From positions 2,170,001 through 2,234,000 of the forward strand of contig NZ_CP011868.1 in assembly GCF_001294645.1 (NCBI RefSeq): a DNA stretch of 64,000 nucleotides. The letters run 5' to 3'. The notes below the pieces were generated by a model, which saw only the letters and a program-made list of their open reading frames with translations, had not been told where the DNA came from and did no database searches. Each line of letters opens with the position of its first letter. The first letter of the stretch is position 1. Origin of the DNA: Pseudonocardia sp. HH130629-09 (GTDB taxonomy: Bacteria > Actinomycetota > Actinomycetes > Mycobacteriales > Pseudonocardiaceae). The position numbers were made by a program, and so were the translations under genes. Below, one piece after another: positions 37,006-44,627 of the stretch.

Positions 37006-39375
37006 GTGCCCGAACCCACTTCCGCTGCCGGTTCCCCGGCTGCCGCGGCCGACCCCGCCGCGCCGGTCGACCCGGAGCTGGCACACGAACAGTCCTACGT
37101 GGCCATGCTCTACGAGCAGCTCGAGGACCGCCGCCGCGACACCGCGCGCCGGCTGGCCGACACGCTCCGCGAGGAGACCGTCGGCACCCCGCAGGCCATC
37201 ACCCAGCGCGACGCCGCCGCGGAGATGCTCACCGACCGGCTCGCCGGTCTGCGCGCCGCCGAGCACGGGCTGGCCTTCGGCCGGCTCGACGCCGACGACG
37301 GCGAGATCCGCTACGTCGGCCGCATCGGCCTGCTCGACGAGGACAACGAGTACGAGCCGCTGCTGATGGACTGGCGGGCGCCCGCCGCCCGGCCGTTCTA
37401 CACCGCCACCGCCGCGAACCCCGAGGGGATGCGGCGGCGCAGGCACCTGCGGACCCGGCTCCGGCAGGTCGTGGCGATCGACGACGAGCCGCTCAACCTG
37501 GCCGAGATGTCCGAGGAGGAGCGGGCCCGCTCCGGGTCGGGGCTCACCAGCGAGGCCGCGCTGCTCGCCGCGGTGTCGCAGGCCCGTACCGGGCGGATGG
37601 GCGACATCGTCGCGACCATCCAGGGCGAGCAGGACCGGATCATCCGGTCGAAGCCGTCCGGCGTGCTGGTCGTGCAGGGCGGGCCCGGCACCGGCAAGAC
37701 GGCGGTCGCGCTGCACCGCGCGGCGTACCTGCTCTACACCCACCGCGACCGGCTCGCCCGGCGCGGCGTGCTCGTCGTCGGGCCGAACCCGACGTTCCTG
37801 CGCTACATCGGGCAGGTCCTGCCCTCGCTGGGAGAGACCAGCGTCGTGCTCGGCACCGTCGCGCAGCTGTTCCCCGGCCTGGACGCGCGCCGGACCGAGT
37901 CCCCGGCGACGGCAGAGCTGAAGGGCCGCGCCGAGATGGCACCGGTGATCGCCGCCGCCGTCCGCGACCGGGAGCAGCTGCCGCGCAGCCCGGTCGAGCT
38001 CGTCGTGGAACAGCAGCGGGTGGTGTTCGACCGCGACACCGTCGCCCAGGCCCGTACCCGGGCCCGGCGTTCCCGCAAGCCGCACAACGAGGCCCGCCGC
38101 ATCTTCCGCAAGGAGCTGCTCCGGCTGCTCGCACAGCAGGTCGCCCGCCGTGTCGGCGGCGGCGAGTCCGGTCTGTTGGACCGGCGCGACGTCGGCGACA
38201 TCCGCGACGAGCTCGCCGAGTCCACCGAGGTGGCGGCGCAGCTGGAGGAGCTCTGGCCGACGCTGTCGCCCGAGCAGCTGCTGACCGACCTGTTCGCCGA
38301 CCGCCGCCGGCTCAACTCGGTGGCCCGCCGGATCCCGGCGCCCGAGCGGGCGCTGCTGGAGCGCCCGGCGCCCGGTGCCGACGTGCCCCCGGACCTGCGC
38401 TGGACCCCGGCCGACGTCGCCCTGCTCGACGAGGCGGCCGAGCTGCTCGGCGACGACGGCGCCGCCCAGGCCGCCGCTGAGGCCGCCGCGCTGCGCGAGG
38501 AGGTCGAGTACGCCCAGGGCGTGCTCGACGTGCTCGACCTGGAGGAGGACCTCGACCCCGAGCTGCTGCGCGCCACCGACATCATCGACGCCGACCGGCT
38601 CGCCGAGCGCATGCAGGTCTCCCGCTACGACTCCACCGCCGAGCGGGCGGCCGCGGACCGTGAGTGGACCTACGGTCACATCATCGTCGACGAGGCGCAG
38701 GAGCTCTCGGCGATGGCCTGGCGGATGGTCATGCGCTGCGCGCCCGCCCGGTCGATGACCCTGGTCGGGGACATCGCCCAGACCGGTGACCGCGGCGGTG
38801 CGGGCTCCTGGGACGAGGTGCTGTCACCGTTCGTGGCGCGGCGGTGGCGGCTGGAGCAGCTGACGGTGAACTACCGGACGCCCTCGGAGATCGCCGACGT
38901 CGCCGACGACGTGCTCGCCGAGATCGACGCCTCGCTGCAGCCGCCCTCGTCGGTGCGCTCGACCGGGGTCCCCCCGTGGGCGGTGGCGCTGCCCGCCGGG
39001 GCCGACGGGGACCGGATCCTGGTCGAGCGGGTGCGCGCCGAGCGCGACGCGGTCGGGGACGGGCGCACCGCCGTCCTCACGCCGCAGGGCCGCCTGGACC
39101 GGGTCCGCGCCGTCCTCGACGCGGCCGGGCTCACCACCCCGGAGCCCGCCGAGGGGGAGTCCGAGCTGGACGCGCCGGTCGTGGTGCTGCCGGTCGCGGC
39201 GTCGAAGGGGCTGGAGTTCGACGCCGTCGTCGTGGTGGAGCCGCAGGAGATGCTCGACGAATCGCCGCGCGGGCTCAACGACCTCTACGTCGCGATCACC
39301 CGAGCCACCCAGCGGCTCGGGGTGCTGCACAGCGGGGAGCTGCCGCCGGTGCTCAAGCGGATCGGCCGGCCCTAG
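37006..39375 (+). CDS. helD: HelD-type UvrD/Rep-like ATPase (RNA polymerase recycling factor)
   Basis: 789 residues from the GTG at 37006, which has GGAGG 11 nt upstream; an in-frame GTG at 36973 (800 residues) lacks such a site. An N-terminal coiled-coil (about 25-95; HEQSYVAMLYEQLEDRRRDTARRL) is followed by Walker A GPGTGKT at 226-232, a long helical insert, VDEAQELS near 561, NYRTP, and ASKGLEFDAVVV near 733. This is the HelD layout: a superfamily 1 helicase-like motor that inserts its coiled-coil into the RNA polymerase channel and releases stalled complexes. Some relatives (HelR) also protect RNA polymerase from rifamycins; nothing here shows that role. The stop is 1 nt before the IS481-family element. 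Confidence 0.85.
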   Translation: MPEPTSAAGSPAAAADPAAPVDPELAHEQSYVAMLYEQLEDRRRDTARRLADTLREETVGTPQAITQRDAAAEMLTDRLAGLRAAEHGLAFGRLDADDGEIRYVGRIGLLDEDNEYEPLLMDWRAPAARPFYTATAANPEGMRRRRHLRTRLRQVVAIDDEPLNLAEMSEEERARSGSGLTSEAALLAAVSQARTGRMGDIVATIQGEQDRIIRSKPSGVLVVQGGPGTGKTAVALHRAAYLLYTHRDRLARRGVLVVGPNPTFLRYIGQVLPSLGETSVVLGTVAQLFPGLDARRTESPATAELKGRAEMAPVIAAAVRDREQLPRSPVELVVEQQRVVFDRDTVAQARTRARRSRKPHNEARRIFRKELLRLLAQQVARRVGGGESGLLDRRDVGDIRDELAESTEVAAQLEELWPTLSPEQLLTDLFADRRRLNSVARRIPAPERALLERPAPGADVPPDLRWTPADVALLDEAAELLGDDGAAQAAAEAAALREEVEYAQGVLDVLDLEEDLDPELLRATDIIDADRLAERMQVSRYDSTAERAAADREWTYGHIIVDEAQELSAMAWRMVMRCAPARSMTLVGDIAQTGDRGGAGSWDEVLSPFVARRWRLEQLTVNYRTPSEIADVADDVLAEIDASLQPPSSVRSTGVPPWAVALPAGADGDRILVERVRAERDAVGDGRTAVLTPQGRLDRVRAVLDAAGLTTPEPAEGESELDAPVVVLPVAASKGLEFDAVVVVEPQEMLDESPRGLNDLYVAITRATQRLGVLHSGELPPVLKRIGRP

Positions 39376-39376
39376 C

Positions 39377-39387
39377 TGTGATGTCCA
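39377..39387 (+). repeat. Left terminal inverted repeat of the IS481-family element
   Basis: TGTGATGTCCA, identical to the reverse complement of 40474-40484. It starts 1 nt after the helD stop codon. Confidence 0.85.
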
Positions 39388-39417
39388 TGGACGTTGTTCC
39401 AGGTTGAGCTGATGACG

Positions 39418-39436
39418 GCCTGTCGCTGAGACAGGC
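39418..39436 (+). other. Hairpin in the IS leader
   Basis: GCCTGTC and GACAGGC (7 bp, 5-nt loop) lie 60 nt before the transposase start. It may block transcription or translation entering from helD, a common self-limiting device in insertion sequences; this is inference. Confidence 0.45.
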
Positions 39437-39496
39437 GAGGACCCCCGGTTGTGAAGTGGAGCTGTCTAGGAACCGCTTCACCAACCGGAGGCCCTT

Positions 39497-40489
39497 GTGA
39501 CCCACGCTAACGCTGCGCTGACTCCGCGTGCCCGGCTACGGCTGGCCCGTCTGATCGTCGACCAGGACTGGACCTGCTCCACCGCGGCCAGAATGTTCAT
39601 GGTCGCCCCTCGCACCGCCCGAAAGTGGGCTGACCGCTACCGCGCCGAGGGCCCGCCCGGGATGGTCGACCGCAGCTCCCGACCACGGTCGATGCCGGCC
39701 AAGACCCCGCCGAGGCTGGTGAAGCAGATCGTGCGACTGCGGTGGCACCACCGACTCGGACCAGTACAGATCGGCGGCCGACTCGCTCTCGCCGCCTCGA
39801 CCGTGCACGCGGTCCTGCGCCGCTGCCGGATCAACCGGCTCTCCCACATCGACCGGGTCACCGGCGAGCCCCTACGCCGCTACGAACACCCACACCCCGG
39901 CTCGTTGATCCACGTCGACGTCACCAAGTTCGGCAACATCCCCGACGGAGGCGGACACCGCTTCGTCGGACGCCGACAAGGCGCCCTGAACAAGCGGTCC
40001 ACTCCCGGACTGCCCAGGGGAACCGACTACAAGCCGCGCACCGGCAGAGCGTTCGTCCACACCGTCATCGACGACCACTCCCGCGTCGCCTACGCCGAGA
40101 TCCACAGCGACGAGAAAGCCGACACCGCCACCGGTGTGCTACGCCGGGCCGTGGACTGGTTGAACGCCCGCGGCGTGACCGTCGAACGGGTCCTGTCCGA
40201 CAACGGCAGCTGCTACCGCTCACACGCCTGGCGTGACACCTGCAGCGAACTGGGCATCACCCACAAGCGAACCCGGCCCTACCGGCCTCAGACCAACGGC
40301 AAGATCGAACGTTTCCACCGCACCCTCGCCGACGGGTGGGCATACGCCCGCTTCCACCCCTGCGAAACGGCTCGGCGAGACGCGCTCCCCGGCTGGCTGC
40401 ACTTCTACAATCACCACCGGCCCCACAGCGCAACCAACGGCCTACCGCCGATCGGTCGCCTGACCAACCTGCCTGGACATCACACGTAG
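39497..40489 (+). CDS. IS481-family transposase
   Basis: 330 residues: an N-terminal helix-turn-helix region (LTPRARLRLARLIVDQDWTC, AARMFMVAPRTARKWADRY), then an rve-type DDE integrase core with the first Asp in IHVDVTK, the second in LSDNGSC and the Glu in TNGKIERFHRT. The C-terminal YNHHRPHSATNGLPP is typical of IS481. GTG at 39497 follows GGAGG. The frame is intact, so the copy may be active. The stop (40487-40489) lies 3 nt beyond the right inverted repeat, in host DNA. Confidence 0.93.
   Translation: MTHANAALTPRARLRLARLIVDQDWTCSTAARMFMVAPRTARKWADRYRAEGPPGMVDRSSRPRSMPAKTPPRLVKQIVRLRWHHRLGPVQIGGRLALAASTVHAVLRRCRINRLSHIDRVTGEPLRRYEHPHPGSLIHVDVTKFGNIPDGGGHRFVGRRQGALNKRSTPGLPRGTDYKPRTGRAFVHTVIDDHSRVAYAEIHSDEKADTATGVLRRAVDWLNARGVTVERVLSDNGSCYRSHAWRDTCSELGITHKRTRPYRPQTNGKIERFHRTLADGWAYARFHPCETARRDALPGWLHFYNHHRPHSATNGLPPIGRLTNLPGHHT
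40474..40484 (-). repeat. Right terminal inverted repeat of the IS481-family element
   Basis: Complement of TGTGATGTCCA. On the minus strand its first bases form the stop codon (TGA, 40480-40482) of the convergent cbiO gene. Confidence 0.85.
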
Positions 40490-41226
40490 GGCAGCTCCAG
40501 ACGGTGCCGGGCGAGGAGCTCGGTGTCGGCCAGCAGGTCCCGGGTCGGCCCGTCGGCGACGACGGTCCCCCCGTCGAGCACGACGCTGCGCGGGCTCAGC
40601 TGCAGCGCGTACGGCAGGTCGTGGGTGACCATGAGCATGGTCCGGTCCAACCCCAGCAGCACCTCGGCCAGCTCGCGGCGGGCCACCGGGTCGAGGTTCG
40701 ACGACGGCTCGTCGAGCACCAGGATCTCCGGGTCGCACGCCAGCACCGTGGCCAGCGCCACCCGGCGGCGCTGCCCGCCGGACAGGTGCAGCGGGGAACG
40801 GTCGCCGGCGTCGGCCATCCCCACCGCGGCCAGTGCCTCGTCGACCCGCTCGCGCAGCGCCGGCCCGCGCAGCCCGAAGTTCGCCGGGCCGAACGCCACG
40901 TCCTCGGCGACGGTGGGCATGAACAGCTGGTCGTCGGGGTCCTGGAAGACGATCCCGACCCGGCGCCGGATCTCGCGCAGGTTCCGCTTCTCCACCCGGA
41001 GCCCGCCGACCTCGACCGAGCCCGCCCAGCGGTCCTCCCGGCCGTCCCCGCTGCCGCCGAGGATCCCGTTGAGGTGCAGCACCAGGGTGGTCTTCCCGGC
41101 GCCGTTCGGGCCGAGCAGCGCGACCCGCTCGCCGGGGGCGATCGTCAGGTCGACACCGAACAGCGCCTGGTGGCCGTCGGGGTAGGCGAAGGCCAGGTCG
41201 GTCAGCCGCAGCGACGGCGGGCTCAT
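40480..41226 (-). CDS. cbiO: Cobalt/nickel ECF transporter ATPase CbiO, C-terminus set by the IS element
   Basis: 248 residues with Walker A LLGPNGAGKTT near 36-46, the Q-loop IVFQDPDDQLF, signature LSGGQRRRVALA and Walker B ILVLDEPSSNLD: the CbiO/EcfA ATPase layout. It powers uptake of cobalt or nickel with CbiQ and CbiM. The start overlaps the cbiQ stop in ATGA (41223-41226). The last codons (LELPYV) lead directly into TGA supplied by the IS481 terminal repeat, so the original C-terminus has been replaced. CbiO proteins are often 10 to 40 residues longer, but the lost part lies beyond the ATPase core, so activity may persist. Confidence 0.85.
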   Translation of the reverse strand: MSPPSLRLTDLAFAYPDGHQALFGVDLTIAPGERVALLGPNGAGKTTLVLHLNGILGGSGDGREDRWAGSVEVGGLRVEKRNLREIRRRVGIVFQDPDDQLFMPTVAEDVAFGPANFGLRGPALRERVDEALAAVGMADAGDRSPLHLSGGQRRRVALATVLACDPEILVLDEPSSNLDPVARRELAEVLLGLDRTMLMVTHDLPYALQLSPRSVVLDGGTVVADGPTRDLLADTELLARHRLELPYV

Positions 41227-41987
41227 GCGGCCACCCAGCCGGACCCGGCCAGCAGCACCGCGACCCCGGCCACGGTCAGCCCGGCCAGCCACTGCCGCGG
41301 GGTGGTCGGGGCGTCGCCCGACGGCGGCATGGTGCCGGTCCAGCCGCGCGACAGCATCGCCAGGTGCACCCGCTCGCCGCGCTCGTAGGACCGCACGAAC
41401 AGCGAGCCGATCCCGCGGGCGGTCGCCCCGGCCTGCCACAGGAACCGCGGGTCGTGACCGCGGGAGATCCGGGACAACCGCATCCGCCGGGCCTCGCCGG
41501 CGATCACGTCGGCGTAGCGCAGCATCAGGGTGGCGATCGTGGTGACGATCGCCGGGGCGCGGAGGCGCTGCAGGCCGACGAGCAGGTCGCGCATCGGCGT
41601 CGTCGCGGCGAGGGTCAGCGAGGTCAGCACGCCCAGGGTGCCCTTGACCAGGATGTTCCACGCCCCGAGCAGCCCCGCCTGGGACAGCGTGAGGCGGAGC
41701 CAGTCCAGCGTCGGCGCCGGGCCGGTGAACGGCAGCAGCACCGCGAGGACTACGAAGGGCAGCTCGATGAACGAGCGGCGCAGGATCCAGCCCGGCCGGA
41801 TGCCCGCCAGCGCCCAGACCCCGGCGAGCAGGACGGCGAACCCGCCGAACACCGCGAACGCCTCTCGCGGGGTCGCGACCACGCACACCGTGACCAGCAG
41901 CGCCGAGACGATCTTGACCTCGGGTGGGAGCCGGTGGACGGGGGAGTCGCGGTGGAGGTGGAGCGGGTGGGAGTGCCCGGCGCCCAT
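41223..41987 (-). CDS. cbiQ: Cobalt/nickel ECF transporter transmembrane protein CbiQ
   Basis: 254 residues with four to six membrane segments (VKIVSALLVTVCVVA, FAVFGGFAVLLAGVWALAG, ELPFVVLAVLLPF and two near the C-terminus) and the conserved cytoplasmic coupling helices with Ala-Arg-Gly-type motifs (RMRLSRISRGHD, ATARGIGSLFVRSYERGERV). It is the T-component that connects the CbiO ATPase to the CbiM substrate protein. The His-rich N-terminus (GHSHPLHLHRDSPVHRL) may bind metal. ATG at 41987 overlaps the stop of the PDGLE gene; the cbiO start overlaps its own stop. Confidence 0.87.
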   Translation of the reverse strand: MGAGHSHPLHLHRDSPVHRLPPEVKIVSALLVTVCVVATPREAFAVFGGFAVLLAGVWALAGIRPGWILRRSFIELPFVVLAVLLPFTGPAPTLDWLRLTLSQAGLLGAWNILVKGTLGVLTSLTLAATTPMRDLLVGLQRLRAPAIVTTIATLMLRYADVIAGEARRMRLSRISRGHDPRFLWQAGATARGIGSLFVRSYERGERVHLAMLSRGWTGTMPPSGDAPTTPRQWLAGLTVAGVAVLLAGSGWVAA

Positions 41988-42337
41988 CAGCCGTCCCGTC
42001 GGCGCAGCAGCAGGAACACCCCGCCCGCGACGACGACCGTCACCAGCACCCCGGCCACCCCGGCGACGCCGGTGGTGCCCTCGCCGCCCAGGACCGAGTA
42101 CCCGGCGAGCGGACTCGACGCCATGGCGTGGTCGCTCTCGTGGGTCGCGATGCAGGTCCCCTCCAGCCGCTCCTCGCCCTCCGGGGTCGCGACGGCGGTG
42201 CAGCCCTGCCGGGCGACGGTGTCGAGGCCGTCGGGGTCGGGGGAGGCGAGGGAGGAGACCAGCCCGGCCACGACGAGGGACACGATGAGGAACCCGGCGA
42301 AGAACAGCAGCGGACGGCGGTGGGCGGTGCCGGTCAT
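41987..42337 (-). CDS. PDGLE domain protein (CbiN-like accessory subunit)
   Basis: 116 residues: an N-terminal membrane helix (PLLFFAGFLIVSLVVAGLVSSL), the signature PDGLD (the family PDGLE motif) and a C-terminal helix (VAGVLVTVVVAGGVFLLL), separated by a short extracytoplasmic loop with two Cys residues (about 46 and 62). PDGLE proteins take the place of CbiN beside CbiM in cobalt/nickel ECF systems. It overlaps cbiQ (stop 41987-41989) and cbiM (ATGA at 42334-42337), so the four genes are tightly coupled. Confidence 0.8.
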   Translation of the reverse strand: MTGTAHRRPLLFFAGFLIVSLVVAGLVSSLASPDPDGLDTVARQGCTAVATPEGEERLEGTCIATHESDHAMASSPLAGYSVLGGEGTTGVAGVAGVLVTVVVAGGVFLLLRRRDG

Positions 42338-43047
42338 CGCACACCCTCCTCGGAGGTCGAGCGACGGGCGAGCGGGGCCGCGGTGCCGCGCAGCAGGTAC
42401 ACCAGGTCCGGCCGGACGGCGGCCACCGCGCCCACGGTGGCCGCGGTGATCACGCCCTCGCCGATGCCGATCAGCAGGTGCAGCCCGCCCATCAGCGCGA
42501 AGACGGTGCCGAGGGTGGCGCCGCCCGCGCCGCCGATCGCGTACTCCAGGACGAAGCCCATCGCGGCGACGACCGTGTTCAGCAGGGCGGCGACGAACGC
42601 GACGACGACCAGCCCGGTCCGTGACCGCACCGCGAACCGGCGCAGCGCCCGCGCCACCAGCCAGCCGACGACCACCCCGATCACGGCCATGTTCGTGATG
42701 TTGAGCCCGAGGGCGGTGATGCCGCCGTCGGCGAACAGCAGCGCCTGCACGACGAGCACGATCGAGATCGCGATGATGCCCACCCAGGGGCCCACCAGGA
42801 TCGCGACGAGCGCCCCGCCCAGCAGGTGCCCGCTCGCGCCGGGCAGGATCGGGAAGTTGATCATCTGGACGGCGAAGACGAAGGCCGTGACCAGCCCGGC
42901 CATCGGCGCGGTGCGGTCGTCGAGGTCCGCGCGGGCGCGCAGGACGGCAACCGTCAGCGCGATGACCGCGACGACGGCGAACAGCAGCGCCGTCGGGCCG
43001 TTCACCAACCCGTCGCTCATGTGCATGGCGACCGCATGCGTCTGCAT
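42334..43047 (-). CDS. cbiM: Cobalt/nickel ECF transporter substrate-binding protein CbiM
   Basis: 237 residues from the ATG at 43047, with six to seven membrane helices, MINFPILPGASGHLLGGALVAILVGPW and GLHLLIGIGEGVITA typical of CbiM/NikM. In this family the N-terminal Met-His pair coordinates the metal (usually MHIPDG). Here MHMSDG occurs at residues 8-13, and its ATG at 43026 would give a 230-residue protein with the His at position 2. The upstream ATG has the better ribosome binding site (GAGGGGG), so the functional start is uncertain. Co versus Ni specificity cannot be read; no cobalamin biosynthesis genes or clear B12 riboswitch are nearby. Confidence 0.85.
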   Translation of the reverse strand: MQTHAVAMHMSDGLVNGPTALLFAVVAVIALTVAVLRARADLDDRTAPMAGLVTAFVFAVQMINFPILPGASGHLLGGALVAILVGPWVGIIAISIVLVVQALLFADGGITALGLNITNMAVIGVVVGWLVARALRRFAVRSRTGLVVVAFVAALLNTVVAAMGFVLEYAIGGAGGATLGTVFALMGGLHLLIGIGEGVITAATVGAVAAVRPDLVYLLRGTAAPLARRSTSEEGVR

Positions 43048-43112
43048 CGCGCCCCCTCACCGGTCGGTCCGGCCGCCACCGGGCCGGGTGAGGGAATTCA
43101 ACGCGACGGCAG

Positions 43113-43136
43113 TGCTGCCGCAAAGACCTGGCAGCA
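43113..43136 (-). promoter_or_regulatory. Inverted repeat upstream of cbiM
   Basis: TGCTGCC and GGCAGCA (7-bp perfect arms, 10-nt spacer) lie 66 nt before the upstream cbiM start. It could be a metal-regulator operator or an RNA hairpin that ends transcription from the glycosyltransferase gene. No known motif was matched. Confidence 0.35.
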
Positions 43137-43241
43137 GATACGCGACTGCATGTCCCCGATGTCCGGTGTCGGCCCCGCCGATCGGGGAGTCCGGGATGCC
43201 GTCCGTCCGGCGGCCGCGGTCGCGGCCTGCGCTCAGCGCGG

Positions 43242-44141
43242 TCAGCGGGCCTCGGCGGCCGCGGCCTCGTCGCGCTCGGCGATGAGCTTGTCGTCCTTGC
43301 GGGCGGCGATCCGCGACACCTTGAACAGTGCCTTGCGCCGGGCCCGGCCCAGCGGCAGGGCGAGCCGGCCGATCCGCACGTCGATCGGGCGGACGTCGAA
43401 CACCCCGGAGTCGCCCAGCTCGTCGAACAGCAGCTGCTGCTCCTCGGAGATCTGCTGCTCGAACTCCGAGGAGACCGAGCCGCGGGCGATCCGGAACGCG
43501 GCCAGGGTCTCGGGGACGCCGAGGAAGTCGCCGTACTGGAGCAGCCGCATCCAGAGGTCGAGATCCATGATGAAGCGCCGCTCCGGGCGCCACCCGCCCG
43601 CGGTGACGAACTGCTCGTGACGGAACAGCACGTTGCCCGGCTCGCCGATCGGGTTCGCCCCGTTGCGGATGACCCGCCGCGCGACCTCGCTGCCCGAGTG
43701 CAGCCCGACCAGGCCGCCGCCGAGGCCGCGGCGCGGGACGATGACCCGGCTCTGCTCGTCGATCATGTGCCGGCGAGAGGCCACCACCGACAGCGAGGGG
43801 TCGTCGCGCATCGGCGGCACCTGCAGCTCCAGGCAGCGCGGGTGCAGCAGGTCGTCGGCGCACACCAGCTTCACCAGTGGCGCACGGCACAGCTCGACGG
43901 CGCGGTTCCAGTTGTCGCCCTGCGGCAGGACCTGCCGGTTGCGCTCGACCCGGATCCGCGGGTCGCGGAGGGAGGTGGCGATCTCCCAGCTCGCGTCGGT
44001 GCTGCCGTTCTCCAGCACGACGAGCTCGAAGTCCCGCCAGGTCTGCTCCAGCACGCTGCGGATGGTCTCGGCGAGATAGGCCTCGCCGTTGTGGACCGGG
44101 ATGCAGACGGACACGCTGGGCACAAAGCCGCCGGGCCTCAT
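43242..44141 (-). CDS. Family 2 glycosyltransferase (GT-A)
   Basis: 299 residues with the GT2 layout: SVSVCIPVHNGEAYLAETIRSVLEQT at 9-34 (nucleotide-binding strand), LENGSTD near 43-49, the metal-binding region LVCADDLLHP and a downstream DLDLWMRL (catalytic-base region). There is no membrane segment in the catalytic part; the C-terminus is a charged helix (KDDKLIAERDEAAAAEAR). It should transfer a sugar from a nucleotide donor to a glycan or lipid acceptor at the cytoplasmic face. It is divergent from the polysaccharide genes that follow and probably belongs to the same pathway. ATG at 44141. Confidence 0.82.
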   Translation of the reverse strand: MRPGGFVPSVSVCIPVHNGEAYLAETIRSVLEQTWRDFELVVLENGSTDASWEIATSLRDPRIRVERNRQVLPQGDNWNRAVELCRAPLVKLVCADDLLHPRCLELQVPPMRDDPSLSVVASRRHMIDEQSRVIVPRRGLGGGLVGLHSGSEVARRVIRNGANPIGEPGNVLFRHEQFVTAGGWRPERRFIMDLDLWMRLLQYGDFLGVPETLAAFRIARGSVSSEFEQQISEEQQLLFDELGDSGVFDVRPIDVRIGRLALPLGRARRKALFKVSRIAARKDDKLIAERDEAAAAEAR

Positions 44142-44627
44142 CGGGTACCTCGCAGGGGTGGAACGGATCGGACGAGCAGGCGGCGACCCACGCTACCCGC
44201 CCCGGTCGACGTGCCGGACGGCGGCGCGGACGTGCGACGTCCGAACGGGACCATCGGGACGGAACGGATACGTACCGTGATCATGGGCCGGGTATCCCGC
44301 CGCTCGCCGCCCGACGGTCACCGCTCGTCGGCCGGGGCCCCGCGAGGCGGTCCCGCGCCGCGGTGGTCCGGAGGGCATCCGTAGTATCCGTCGTCGTGTT
44401 CGCGTGGTCGGTCCACGCCGCGGCGACGGAGTTCGGGGGTCTTGCGCCGTCCGGGCGACACCCGATGCGGTGCGGCTCACGTAACGCGACCGACGGCACC
44501 GGAGATATCTCTGATGACCCCCCCGTTGTGGGGTAAAGGATCCGGTCGGATCGGCATCGTCGTCACGACCGGACACGCACTGCTCGCCAACCGCGCGCCA
44601 GGACCGATCGATTCGGGGGAGAGACCG
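44142..44627. other. Intergenic region upstream of the polysaccharide locus
   Basis: 486 nt with no convincing gene. On the plus strand TAGTAT (44382-44387) is the best -10 candidate and would leave a leader of about 235 nt before the second GT2 gene. The leader contains the palindrome GAGATATCTC (44502-44511), AT-rich for this DNA, and a short ACCCC/GGGGT hairpin just after it. I recognise no known riboswitch in it. Confidence 0.4.

Larger units (their letters stand above)
39377..40484 (+). mobile_element. IS481-family insertion sequence, complete
   Basis: A 1,108-bp element bounded by 11-bp perfect terminal inverted repeats TGTGATGTCCA (39377-39387) and its complement (40474-40484), with weaker similarity further in, and carrying one intact transposase. 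The left flank is CCTAGC, which fits the NCTAGN target of the founding IS481; the right flank is CGTAGG, so the two 6-bp flanks match at only 4 of 6 positions and there is no clean target duplication. It is inserted between the convergent helD and cbiO genes. Its base composition is visibly less GC-rich than the surroundings, a sign of foreign origin. Confidence 0.9.

Noticed and set aside
39371..40490. Clean 6-bp target-site duplication of the IS element
   Set aside because: Flanks CCTAGC and CGTAGG agree at only 4 of 6 positions, so a duplication cannot be asserted.
43048..43241. Possible cobalamin riboswitch upstream of cbiM
   Set aside because: A GCCAGG...-like stretch occurs on the minus strand, but I could not find the conserved B12-box continuation or the core GCCACTG and GGGAA elements; only a simple inverted repeat is supported.
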